A program made the position numbers and the translations under genes. Of a stretch of DNA of 17,277 nt, positions 1-7,604 are shown piece by piece (within the stretch, counting starts at the first letter, position 1; each line of letters opens with the position of its first letter). Where the stretch lies: assembly GCA_050261495.1 (NCBI GenBank), contig JBLNDI010000125.1, positions 1 through 17,277 of the forward strand. Direction: 5' to 3'. This stretch comes from JBMNKL01 sp050261495 (GTDB lineage Bacteria > Bacillota > Clostridia > Acetivibrionales > DTU013). The notes beneath the pieces are model-generated. The model saw nothing but the letters and a program-made list of their open reading frames with translations. It made no database searches and was not told the DNA's origin.

Positions 1-1704
1 GATTGTGTCGTCCTTTTCCGCCAAGTCAACCAAATAATTAAGCCAGTCTTTTTGCACGTTAGTGTCATTATTCAGAAACAGGATATACTTCCCCCTGGCA
101 TGTTTCGCGGCATTGTTGCAGTTGCGCAGAAATCCCAGGTTCTCAGTGTTTCTTACGACTTTTATGTTTTCTATATATTGTCCGATATTTACAGTTTCAT
201 CACTAGACACATCGTCTGCTAGAATTATTTCATATTCAATTGATTCTGTATTTTCCCGAATAGAACGAAGGCATAAATATGTATATTCCCATTTGTTATA
301 GACGGGAATAATAATCGATACCAAAGGTTCCGATGAGGGTTTGAAGCTTATTTTCTCATAAGAGCCGGCTTTTTCAAATAGTTTAAGTTCCATTGGGGGT
401 ATTGGCTTGAACCTGTTGAAATAATTCTTAATACGGCCGAATATGCGCCTGGGGTTTTCTGTCCTTGCATATTTGAATAGCTTCTTCAAATTTTCGAGGT
501 TAATATGTCTTACAACAAGTTTCAGGTTCCTCAGCAGAAAATATATGACTTTTAGCGCTTCTCTTCTCCTGCTGTGCAGAGGTATAATCCGGTTTTCGAT
601 CTTATACAGCGCTAAAAGTAATTTCCATCCCCTGGAGTTGTATATCTTCTTTAATTCTTCCTCTTTTTCTTGGATTCTAGTTTCCAGCTGCTTTAAAGTA
701 TCATTATACCCTTCAATCTGTTCATTTAGTGAAGATATGGCGTCGTCTTTCCGATGGTTCTCCTTGTCAAGCTGTTTTCCCCAAGATGCCAATTCTTCTA
801 TTTTTTTGTTTAGCAATGAAATTGTCTCATCTTTTTCAGCTATTTCTTTTTCCTGCTTCTTGCCCCAGGCGCTTAGCTCCTCTATCCAGGCATTTTGTGA
901 TACTATCGTACTGTCCCGCCTGGCTATCTCTTCGTCCTGCCATTTGCCCCATGCACTAAGTTTTTCTATCTCATTCTGAATCTCGATAATTCTCTTTTTC
1001 AAATTCAAATACTGATTATCATATACAATAGATCCGATTGATACGTTGATTTCACGGTTGCTGCATATCGCTACCATGTATTTGGCGTTATCCGGATTCT
1101 CGATTATATCGAGCACATCAATACTGCTTTCTTTTCCGTTATTCAATAACGAAACCACTTCATATCTCTGGTGAAACATCTTTATATATTTAAAATAATT
1201 ACTAAGAAATTGGTGAAATTCGCTTCTGCCAAATTCCTTTACATGGAATGGATTGCGATAATCAAATAAATCCGAGTATATTTCCTTGTTCGGGGTTGAT
1301 ATAATTAAAAGTCCATCCTCTTTAAGCGCTCTTTGAGCTTCCAGCATAAAATCATTCTGCGCTTGCGAATCGACATGCTCTATAGTCTCAAATGATACAA
1401 TAATATCGGCCGTTTTGTCCTTAACAGGCATTTTGGAAATTGATGCGCAGATAAAGTCCAGGTTGTCCTTTTTATACTTTTCTTTGGCTTGCTTTATTGT
1501 TTCTTCCGAAATATCAATTCCTATCACTTTCAAGGCATACCCTGCCATGAACATAGACCCGTAGCCTTCACCGCATGCGGCATCTACAACTATTTTGTCC
1601 CGTATAATGTCTTTAAGGGAATAATAACGTTGCAAATGTTCTATTTCGGTTTCTTTATCATTATCACTTCCAGGTATAAACCGTTCACCAGTATATTCCA
1701 CCAT
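1..1704 (-). CDS. Methyltransferase / coiled coil / family 2 glycosyltransferase fusion, C-terminus cut by window edge
   Basis: My own reverse-strand translation is open from the start to position 1 (568 residues, no stop). Residues about 1-200 are a class I SAM methyltransferase: motif I VVDAACGEGYG at 39-49, an acidic GIDIS strand, and FETIEHV before an LIISTPN strand. Residues about 235-355 are a charged coiled coil with three 28-residue repeats, each carrying an (S/A)WGK core. From about residue 461 a GT-A family 2 glycosyltransferase begins (SIIIPVYN, ADD at 496-498, FLNND ending at D547). Such fusions usually modify and extend surface polysaccharides in the cytoplasm. It is last seen in the rml-wzm-wzt operon, 52 bases after wzt. 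I chose the ATG at 1704 because AAAGGGTGAT precedes it and family members typically start near YTGERF; an in-frame ATG at 1734 would add 10 residues. Acceptor, sugar and methylated position are unknown. Confidence 0.85.
   Translation of the reverse strand, partial: MVEYTGERFIPGSDNDKETEIEHLQRYYSLKDIIRDKIVVDAACGEGYGSMFMAGYALKVIGIDISEETIKQAKEKYKKDNLDFICASISKMPVKDKTADIIVSFETIEHVDSQAQNDFMLEAQRALKEDGLLIISTPNKEIYSDLFDYRNPFHVKEFGRSEFHQFLSNYFKYIKMFHQRYEVVSLLNNGKESSIDVLDIIENPDNAKYMVAICSNREINVSIGSIVYDNQYLNLKKRIIEIQNEIEKLSAWGKWQDEEIARRDSTIVSQNAWIEELSAWGKKQEKEIAEKDETISLLNKKIEELASWGKQLDKENHRKDDAISSLNEQIEGYNDTLKQLETRIQEKEEELKKIYNSRGWKLLLALYKIENRIIPLHSRRREALKVIYFLLRNLKLVVRHINLENLKKLFKYARTENPRRIFGRIKNYFNRFKPIPPMELKLFEKAGSYEKISFKPSSEPLVSIIIPVYNKWEYTYLCLRSIRENTESIEYEIILADDVSSDETVNIGQYIENIKVVRNTENLGFLRNCNNAAKHARGKYILFLNNDTNVQKDWLNYLVDLAEKDDTI
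709..960 (-). repeat. Three 84-bp-period repeats encoding 28-residue coiled-coil units
   Basis: The CCCC of each unit (Trp-Gly codons on the minus strand) falls at 779, 863 and 947, exactly 84 bases apart. Each unit encodes four heptads beginning L(S/A)(A/S)WGK and ending in a hydrophobic-Glu-Glu/Gly step, with a conserved K/R-D-x-(T/A)-I in the middle. The units (residues 249-276, 277-304 and 305-332) have diverged at many positions but contain no insertions or deletions. This looks like duplication of a coiled-coil spacer between the methyltransferase and glycosyltransferase domains. Confidence 0.85.
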
Positions 1705-1756
1705 ATCACCCTTTATTAATCTTGTCTTGACCATTCTATAACTACCCGGTTTTGCC

Positions 1757-3046
1757 TTATAAGGTGCTGAATAAAACTTTATCAATGAAAAAAGCCCCTT
1801 GCAGCGAATGTCGCAAGCCGCTTATAACGCTGAATATAAGCACATCGTGCGTATAGCAATGTTGCTTGTGCTCTATTTGAGTGCCCGAAGCAATTGCTAC
1901 AGACAGCGTATATTCACCGTCATACAAGTTTGGAAAATCCAATTCAAAGCAGTATACTTTTATGCATGGATTTTTTACCTCATCAAGAATGTTATTCAAA
2001 ACATAATTATTTGTCTCGGTAACAATCAGCCCCTTGTTATTCCTGATAGAAAATCCTACTATGGGGTCTTTTATAGTTTCGTTATATTTTACCCTGATAA
2101 GTATTTTAATCCTTTGTCCTGGCTTCAGGATATTTATTTTTTCATCCGTTTTACAATCAAGGATACTTACGCCGGTAATTTCAGCTTTAAGATCGCCTAT
2201 TACATCAACGTCTTTTCCGATTTCATCAATATTGAAACTTCTTTCCTGTCCGGAAATATCATTATTACTATTCACAGTGTTTGGTTTGTTCAATGTATAT
2301 TCCTTGTGAAAGTCTGAATCATTCATGAATGCCTGGTATTCTTTCGAAACTTCATATGGATCCCCGATATTTACGATTTCCCCTTGATCCAACCAAATTA
2401 CCCTTTCACAAAGCCTGTTTATATCGGACAAGGAATGGGACACGAAAATTACTGTTTTGCTTTTTTTAAACTCTTCGATTTTTCTCAAACATTTTTGTTG
2501 AAACCTGATATCGCCTACTGCAAGTGCTTCATCAACAATAAGTATATCCGGTTCCACGCTTATTGCGGAAGCGAACGCAAGTCTGACAAACATTCCGCTG
2601 GAATATGTTTTGACCGGCTGATAGGCAAAATCGCCGATATCCGCAAATTCAAGTATGTCTTTTAATTTTGCGTCTGTTTCTTCTTTTGCGTAGCCCATGA
2701 TGGTCCCGTTCAGGTATATATTTTCAATTCCGGTCAATTCGGGGTTGAAGCCAGCTCCGAGTTCGAGCAGCGCGGATACTTTACCGTTAACCGAAACTGA
2801 ACCTTCCGATTGCGTAAGAACACCGGTTATGATTTTCAGAAGCGTCGATTTGCCTGAACCATTTTTCCCAATTATCCCTACAGTTTCTCCTTTTTTAATC
2901 TCAAAGCTTACATTGCGGAGAGCATAAAAATCTCTATGATATTTCCTTCTAAAAGGATTTATCGATTCCTTCAGCCTGTCTACAGGCTTATCATAAAGCT
3001 TGTATACTTTTGACAATCCTTCCACGCGTATTGCCGGTTCCTGCAT
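1757..3046 (-). CDS. Polysaccharide ABC exporter ATP-binding protein, Wzt type with C-terminal carbohydrate-binding domain
   Basis: This 429-residue ATPase powers export of a lipid-linked polysaccharide together with the adjacent permease. Visible motifs are Walker A GKNGSGKST (60-68), signature YSSGMFVRLAFA (about 148-159), Walker B ILIVDEALAVGD (168-179) and the switch His in VSHS (H204). The N-terminal half has the TagH/KpsT/Wzt layout. Residues about 283-410 form an extra beta-rich domain resembling the Wzt C-terminal domain, which in Wzt proteins recognises the finished chain terminus before export. That domain separates it from short KpsT-type ATPases, and it fits with the methyltransferase next door, since methylated ends can be the export signal. 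I chose the ATG at 3046, 16 bases after the permease stop and preceded by AAGGAAATGGTGG; a TTG start at 3079 would overlap the permease. Confidence 0.92.
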   Translation of the reverse strand: MQEPAIRVEGLSKVYKLYDKPVDRLKESINPFRRKYHRDFYALRNVSFEIKKGETVGIIGKNGSGKSTLLKIITGVLTQSEGSVSVNGKVSALLELGAGFNPELTGIENIYLNGTIMGYAKEETDAKLKDILEFADIGDFAYQPVKTYSSGMFVRLAFASAISVEPDILIVDEALAVGDIRFQQKCLRKIEEFKKSKTVIFVSHSLSDINRLCERVIWLDQGEIVNIGDPYEVSKEYQAFMNDSDFHKEYTLNKPNTVNSNNDISGQERSFNIDEIGKDVDVIGDLKAEITGVSILDCKTDEKINILKPGQRIKILIRVKYNETIKDPIVGFSIRNNKGLIVTETNNYVLNNILDEVKNPCIKVYCFELDFPNLYDGEYTLSVAIASGTQIEHKQHCYTHDVLIFSVISGLRHSLQGAFFIDKVLFSTL

Positions 3047-3062
3047 TGCACCACCATTTCCT

Positions 3063-4118
3063 TTACAGTACATCCGCAAAATGAGGTCTTAATTTTCTAA
3101 AGATCAACGTCCCTATTATAAATACCGAAATTGTTATCATCCAAAAGTTGACTGTCTGGTTATAATAATTCCAAAACCACACATGATTTATAAAGCTATC
3201 CCTATATCCCTGGACTATATAATAAAGCGGGTTCAGCTTTAGCAAATACTGATATTTTTCCGGCATGATACTATAAGACCAGAAAATCGGCGTCAGCCAA
3301 AACCCGAATTGAATCAAAATCCCGATTATTTGTCCGAGGTCTTTAAGAAATATAACAAGTGAAGAAGTTATCCATGAAAGCCCGAGGACAAGTGTTATTA
3401 TACAAACCAAATAGTATACTACTTGAATGTTATAAATACTTAACGGATACCCATATGCCAACATCATTATGAATATTATCAAAACAAAAAATATATGAAC
3501 AAACAATGCTGATATTATTCTTATAATAGGCAACACACTTACCCGAAACACTACTTTCTTTACAAGGTATGCATTATCAAGTATTGAATTCATGGCGCTT
3601 ACAAGGCTGTCTGAAAAAAAGAACCATGGAATCATACCGCATATGAGCCATAAGATAAAAGGCACGTTTTCTATAGAAGCCGACTTGAACCCCACTTCAA
3701 AGACAAACCAAAAAATCAGTATTGTAGTTACCGGCTGGATAAATGCCCATATGATCCCCAAATATGAGCCAAGATACCTTTTTTGCAGATCCTTTTTAGC
3801 AAGTTCGAAAATAAGCTTCCTCCCTTGTATTATGTCTTTTAGGAACGTAAATATCTTCCTGTATGTATTTTTAAGTATAAATATTATGCATGCCAGGATA
3901 ATCAAAATACTTGCATATGAATAAACATATTTGTACTTCTCATTAAAATGGAACAGCCTAAGAGTGTTATCATGCCCGATCCTAATACTCACTTCCGGCT
4001 TTGCAGGCGTTTCCTCGATAAGATATTTCCAGGGAGCCTGCGAGCATAAAAAGAAAACCAGCACAATTGCAACTATAATTAATATCTTCCTAAAGCCAGC
4101 CTTCATATCTCCCCTCAT
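3063..4118 (-). CDS. Polysaccharide ABC exporter permease, Wzm/TagG type with N-terminal extension
   Basis: This integral membrane protein of 351 residues forms the channel half of the exporter with the ATPase encoded just downstream. From residue about 95 it has the typical ABC-2 permease pattern: an amphipathic segment with ELAKKDLQKRYLGSYLG (105-121), six hydrophobic helices, and NPLYYIVQGYRD (296-307) before the last helix. Before this core lies about 95 residues of extra sequence: a hydrophobic helix at 11-24, a roughly 40-residue polar stretch that would lie outside the membrane, and a second helix at 66-82. Family members are commonly around 260-280 residues, so the extension is notable. 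The chosen ATG shares an ATGA with the rmlD stop and has GGAGG 10 bases upstream; an alternative ATG at 4106 has only a very close purine run. Confidence 0.9.
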   Translation of the reverse strand: MRGDMKAGFRKILIIVAIVLVFFLCSQAPWKYLIEETPAKPEVSIRIGHDNTLRLFHFNEKYKYVYSYASILIILACIIFILKNTYRKIFTFLKDIIQGRKLIFELAKKDLQKRYLGSYLGIIWAFIQPVTTILIFWFVFEVGFKSASIENVPFILWLICGMIPWFFFSDSLVSAMNSILDNAYLVKKVVFRVSVLPIIRIISALFVHIFFVLIIFIMMLAYGYPLSIYNIQVVYYLVCIITLVLGLSWITSSLVIFLKDLGQIIGILIQFGFWLTPIFWSYSIMPEKYQYLLKLNPLYYIVQGYRDSFINHVWFWNYYNQTVNFWMITISVFIIGTLIFRKLRPHFADVL

Positions 4119-4960
4119 ACCCCTATTTCCTCCAAATACCTCGCCAGTGCGTCCTGCCACGGCGGAAGCCTTTTAAATCCCGCATCGTCCAGGCTTTTTT
4201 TGCTCAACCTCGAGTTCTTTGGTCTTGCCGCCCAGGCCGGGTATTCCGATGTTGGAATTGGGTTTACCTTGGCCGGATACCCCGCCAGCCTGAATATTTC
4301 CTGCGCAAACTCCGCCCATGAGCAGAAACCCTCGTTTGTCGCGTGATACGTGCCGTACTTTTCCGTCTCCACCATGTCGCAAAGCAGCTCCGCCAAGTCC
4401 GCCGTATATGTCGGCGATCCCACCTGGTCGCAAACGACGTTTACCTCGCTTCGTTCCTTTCCAAGCCTTAACATGGTTTTAACGAAATTATTCCCGTTTT
4501 TACCGAACACCCACGAAGTGCGGACAATGAAATGTTTGCGCGTCAATTCCCTGACAGCCAGTTCACCGTCAAGCTTTGACTTTCCATATATGTTTACCGC
4601 GCCGGTAGGATCATCCACGCCATATTCACCGCTGCCCATTCCGGGAAAAACGTAGTCCGTGCTTATATAAACTATTTTAGCGTCAATTTCGCTGCATACG
4701 GCGGCTATATTCCTCGCACCGCCGGAATTTACCGCCATGCACCGCTCCCGGTCGTCCTCCGCTTTATCAACCGCCGTATATGCGGAGCAATGCACCACTG
4801 CGCCCGGACGGTAATTTTTAATAAAGGCGGAAGCAGCCTTAGCGTCCGTGATATCGAATTCCTCGATATCCGCGCCAAGGCATTCCATGTTGCGTGATTG
4901 CAGCGCCCTTAATACATCATGTCCGAGCTGCCCTTTTACACCGGTAACCAGTACTTTCAT
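4115..4960 (-). CDS. rmlD: dTDP-4-dehydrorhamnose reductase
   Basis: This 281-residue protein catalyses the last step of dTDP-L-rhamnose synthesis, NAD(P)H-dependent reduction of dTDP-4-dehydro-L-rhamnose. It is a short-chain dehydrogenase/reductase: the nucleotide-binding loop TGVKGQLG is at 6-13, STDYVF at 100-105 carries the catalytic Thr/Ser region, and YGKSK at 125-129 is the YxxxK active-site motif. Length is normal for RmlD. It sits between rmlB (78 bases upstream) and the exporter permease (4-base overlap), so the pathway's product is made next to the export machinery. AAGGAG lies about 13 bases before the ATG, a rather long spacing. Confidence 0.95.
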   Translation of the reverse strand: MKVLVTGVKGQLGHDVLRALQSRNMECLGADIEEFDITDAKAASAFIKNYRPGAVVHCSAYTAVDKAEDDRERCMAVNSGGARNIAAVCSEIDAKIVYISTDYVFPGMGSGEYGVDDPTGAVNIYGKSKLDGELAVRELTRKHFIVRTSWVFGKNGNNFVKTMLRLGKERSEVNVVCDQVGSPTYTADLAELLCDMVETEKYGTYHATNEGFCSWAEFAQEIFRLAGYPAKVNPIPTSEYPAWAARPKNSRLSKKSLDDAGFKRLPPWQDALARYLEEIGV

Positions 4961-4997
4961 TTATTTAGAAGAACTCCTTTGCACGATCATTTGTAAT

Positions 4998-5026
4998 ATA
5001 ATAACATAAAGCGCACACGATATCAT
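4998..5026 (-). promoter_or_regulatory. Possible internal sigma-A promoter before rmlD
   Basis: On the minus strand ATGATA (4 of 6 matches to the -35 consensus), a 17-base spacer and TATTAT with an upstream TGT extended -10 lie in the 78-base gap between rmlB and rmlD. The -35 is weak, so this is a candidate only. If active, it would let rmlD and the exporter genes be transcribed apart from rmlACB. Confidence 0.3.
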
Positions 5027-5038
5027 GGGGCAAAAGCC

Positions 5039-6073
5039 CTATGCCGTATTCACTTCACGGTTTCCGTACATTTTTTCGTAATAATGCCTGTACTCCCCGT
5101 TGATAATATTTTCCCACCAGGACCTGTTATCCAGGTACCATTTTATGGTTTTCCTGATGCCTTCGTCAAATTTTGTCTCCGGCAGCCAGCCAAGCTCCCT
5201 GTGGATTTTAGCCGGGTTTATTGCATAGCGCAAATCGTGGCCGGGACGGTCTTTTACGAACATAATCAAGCTTTCCGGCTTGCCTAGCTCACGAAGGATT
5301 GACTTGACCACTTCCAGGTTGGTACGCTCATTATGACCGCCGATGTTGTAGATCTCTCCCTCCCGGCCTTCATGAATAATCAAATCTATAGCCGAGCAGT
5401 GGTCTTCCACATACAGCCAGTCGCGGACATTCTCTCCTTTCCCGTAAACCGGCAGCGGCTTGTCACTTAGCGCGTTGGCTATCATTAACGGGATGAGCTT
5501 CTCCGGAAATTGATAAGCCCCGTAGTTATTGGAACAGCGCGATATCGTGGCAGGCAGCTTGTAAGTGCGGCAATATGCCAGCACCAGCAAATCGGCAGCC
5601 GCCTTGGATGATGAATACGGGCTCGAAGCGTGAAGCGGTGTTTCCTCGGAAAAGGATAAATCAGGCCTGTCAAGCGGCAGGTCGCCATAAACCTCATCGG
5701 TTGAAACCTGGTGAAAACGGCGTATCCCGTACTTTCTGCACGCATCAAGCAGCACGCCCGTTCCCACGATATTGGTTTGCAGAAAAATCCCCGGGTTTTC
5801 AATCGAGCGGTCGACATGGCTTTCCGCGGCAAAATTTATAACAACATCAGGACGCTCGCGCTCAAACAGGGCATAAACCAAATCACGGTCGGCGATATCG
5901 CCCTTGATAAATGTAAAGCACGGATTATCCATAACGTCAGCCAGAGTCTCCAGGTTGCCTGCATAGGTCAGGGCGTCCAGGCATATAATCCTGTACTTGC
6001 TGTATTTTTTCAGCATGTAATGGACAAAATTGCCGCCGATAAAGCCGGCTCCTCCTGTCACCAGTATTTTCAT
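5039..6073 (-). CDS. rmlB: dTDP-glucose 4,6-dehydratase
   Basis: This 344-residue protein is the second enzyme of the dTDP-L-rhamnose pathway, converting dTDP-D-glucose to dTDP-4-dehydro-6-deoxyglucose with tightly bound NAD. It is an extended short-chain dehydrogenase: TGGAGFIG at 6-13 binds NAD, and NFAAESHVDRS, STDEVYGDL (Thr-Asp-Glu catalytic triad region) and YSSSKAAAD (YxxxK) are all present. RDWLYVEDHC, typical of the family, is also there. Length is normal. The start overlaps the rmlC stop as ATGA with GGAGGGG just upstream, indicating translational coupling. A short GGGC/GCCC hairpin (5028-5039) follows the stop. Confidence 0.96.
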   Translation of the reverse strand: MKILVTGGAGFIGGNFVHYMLKKYSKYRIICLDALTYAGNLETLADVMDNPCFTFIKGDIADRDLVYALFERERPDVVINFAAESHVDRSIENPGIFLQTNIVGTGVLLDACRKYGIRRFHQVSTDEVYGDLPLDRPDLSFSEETPLHASSPYSSSKAAADLLVLAYCRTYKLPATISRCSNNYGAYQFPEKLIPLMIANALSDKPLPVYGKGENVRDWLYVEDHCSAIDLIIHEGREGEIYNIGGHNERTNLEVVKSILRELGKPESLIMFVKDRPGHDLRYAINPAKIHRELGWLPETKFDEGIRKTIKWYLDNRSWWENIINGEYRHYYEKMYGNREVNTA

Positions 6074-6633
6074 TTTTCCCCTCCGTAGATAAAATCAATA
6101 TCGCATTCGCTCAACCTTGGGGCCTTTTTATCCTTTTCGGAAAGTATCGGGTTTTCAATGCCCCATTGAATGCCTATATCGGGGTCGTTCCAGATTATGC
6201 TCCCTTCCGCTTCCGGCGCATAGTAGTTATCCGTCTTGTAAATAAACTCTACACCGTCAGTAAGCGTCAAAAATCCATGCGCAAAGCCGCGCGGTATTAA
6301 AAGCTGGCGCTTGTTCTCCGCCGATAACTCGACTGCCACCCATTTTTTGTATGTCGGCGACCCTCTTCTCAAATCAACGGCGACATCCCGCACGGCTCCG
6401 CGCCCGCAGCGCACCAGTTTTGCCTGTGCCGCTCCTCCCTTCTGAAAATGCAAGCCTCTTAGCGTTCCCTTGCGGGCGGAATAAGATTGGTTGTCCTGGA
6501 CAAACCTGAAATGCAGCCCGGCTTCGTCCATTTTCTTCTGGGACCAGGATTCCATGAACCAGCCGCGGGAATCCCCGAATACCTCCGGCTCTATTATATA
6601 AACATCCAACAGGCTTGTCTTTATAACATTCAT
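6070..6633 (-). CDS. rmlC: dTDP-4-dehydrorhamnose 3,5-epimerase
   Basis: This 187-residue cupin-fold enzyme carries out the third step of dTDP-L-rhamnose synthesis, double epimerisation at C3 and C5. LRGLHFQ places the catalytic His at H62, IPRGFAHGF contains H119, and the conserved Tyr region is IYKTDNYY (131-138). The family hallmarks FxDxRGWF and NQSYSxxGTLRG are present. I chose the ATG at 6633, one base after the rmlA stop, giving MNVIKTSL and a standard length; a longer in-frame opening to 6660 would lie inside rmlA. The stop overlaps the rmlB start by four bases. Confidence 0.95.
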   Translation of the reverse strand: MNVIKTSLLDVYIIEPEVFGDSRGWFMESWSQKKMDEAGLHFRFVQDNQSYSARKGTLRGLHFQKGGAAQAKLVRCGRGAVRDVAVDLRRGSPTYKKWVAVELSAENKRQLLIPRGFAHGFLTLTDGVEFIYKTDNYYAPEAEGSIIWNDPDIGIQWGIENPILSEKDKKAPRLSECDIDFIYGGEK

Positions 6634-6634
6634 A

Positions 6635-7513
6635 TTAGTATAATATCCTTCCTTCCGCAACCGCCTTCAAGTGCCATCCGTATGCGGATTTTTCATATTT
6701 TTGGGCGGCTTCGTACAGTTTTTCTTTGCTGATCCATCCGTTTCGCCAGGCGATTTCCTCCAGCGCGGATATTTTTATGCCCTGGCGTTTCTCGATCACT
6801 TTTACAAACTCGGCTGCTTCAATCAGGGAATCCACCGTTCCGGTATCAAGCCACGCGTATCCGCGTCCCAGCGTAACCACGTTGAGCGTTCCGTTTTCGA
6901 GGTAAATGCGGTTCAAGTCGGTTATTTCAAGTTCGCCCCTTGCCGACGGCCGCAAGCTTTTCGCATATTCGCAGACATTGCTGTCATAAAAATATAAGCC
7001 CGTTACCGCATAGTTGGACTTGGGATTCGCGGGCTTTTCCTCGAGCGATACCGCCCTTCCGTTTTCATCAAACTCAACAACCCCAAACCTTTCCGGGTCT
7101 TCCACGTAGTAGCCGAAAATCGTGGCTCCTGTCGTGCGGCTCGCTGCCTTCCTCAGGTGCGCGACCAGGCCGCTTCCGTAGAAAATGTTATCGCCGAGTA
7201 TCATGGCGCAAGAATCGCCATCAATAAAACTTTCGCCTATGATAAACGCTTGCGCCAGCCCATCAGGGGAAGGCTGCTCCCTGTATGAAAGCTCTATTCC
7301 AAAGTCCGAACCGTCTCCCAATAGCTTTTTGAAATTTGGCAGGTCATGGGGAGTGGAAATAATAAGGATTTCACGTATCCCGGCCAGCATCAGTATTGAA
7401 AGGGGATAATAGATCATCGGCTTATCATATACCGGCAGCAACTGTTTCGAGGTAACCAGTGTAATCGGGTAAAGCCTTGTGCCGCTGCCGCCTGCGAGGA
7501 CTATGCCTTTCAT
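6635..7513 (-). CDS. rmlA: Glucose-1-phosphate thymidylyltransferase
   Basis: This 292-residue enzyme commits glucose-1-phosphate to the pathway by making dTDP-glucose from dTTP. The nucleotidyltransferase signature GGSGTRLYPIT is at 8-18, with LGDN at 106-109 (metal-binding Asp108) and EEKP at 158-161. The C-terminal segment matches the short RmlA form. The ATG at 7513 is preceded by GGGGGG with 8 bases spacing; an upstream in-frame start at 7528 would sit on that ribosome binding site. It is the first gene of the rmlACBD-exporter operon. The family's feedback inhibition by dTDP-rhamnose is known but cannot be read from this sequence. Confidence 0.96.
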   Translation of the reverse strand: MKGIVLAGGSGTRLYPITLVTSKQLLPVYDKPMIYYPLSILMLAGIREILIISTPHDLPNFKKLLGDGSDFGIELSYREQPSPDGLAQAFIIGESFIDGDSCAMILGDNIFYGSGLVAHLRKAASRTTGATIFGYYVEDPERFGVVEFDENGRAVSLEEKPANPKSNYAVTGLYFYDSNVCEYAKSLRPSARGELEITDLNRIYLENGTLNVVTLGRGYAWLDTGTVDSLIEAAEFVKVIEKRQGIKISALEEIAWRNGWISKEKLYEAAQKYEKSAYGWHLKAVAEGRILY

Positions 7514-7575
7514 TGTACAACCCCCCATGGAATAAAATACGTGAAAAGATGCATAAAATCTACATTTTCCCGGAT

Positions 7576-7604
7576 ATTATAACATATTGAGCGGGTTATT
7601 ACAA
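7576..7604 (-). promoter_or_regulatory. Sigma-A promoter of the rmlACBD-exporter operon
   Basis: On the minus strand TTGTAA (7599-7604), a 17-base spacer and a perfect TATAAT (7576-7581) with an extended TGT in front. The -35 box begins at the base next to the stop codon of the upstream glycosyltransferase gene. The predicted start point is near 7569, giving a leader of roughly 55 bases before rmlA. Confidence 0.8.

Noticed and set aside
443..979. A 178-codon plus-strand frame with Ser/Phe-rich repeats
   Set aside because: It is the complement of the repeated coiled-coil region of the methyltransferase-glycosyltransferase gene; the apparent repeats come from that gene.
3047..3079. Longer wzt reading frame beginning with TTG at 3079
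   Set aside because: It would overlap the permease end and has no better ribosome binding site than the ATG at 3046.
5028..5039. GGGC-AAAA-GCCC hairpin after rmlB as a terminator
   Set aside because: Only four base pairs and no T-run follows on the minus strand, so it should not stop transcription of the operon.
6428..6460. Gly-Gly where some RmlC proteins have Pro-Pro after the catalytic LHFQ
   Set aside because: Sequences with LHFQKG at this place are, as I recall, common in anaerobic bacteria, so I do not treat it as a defect.
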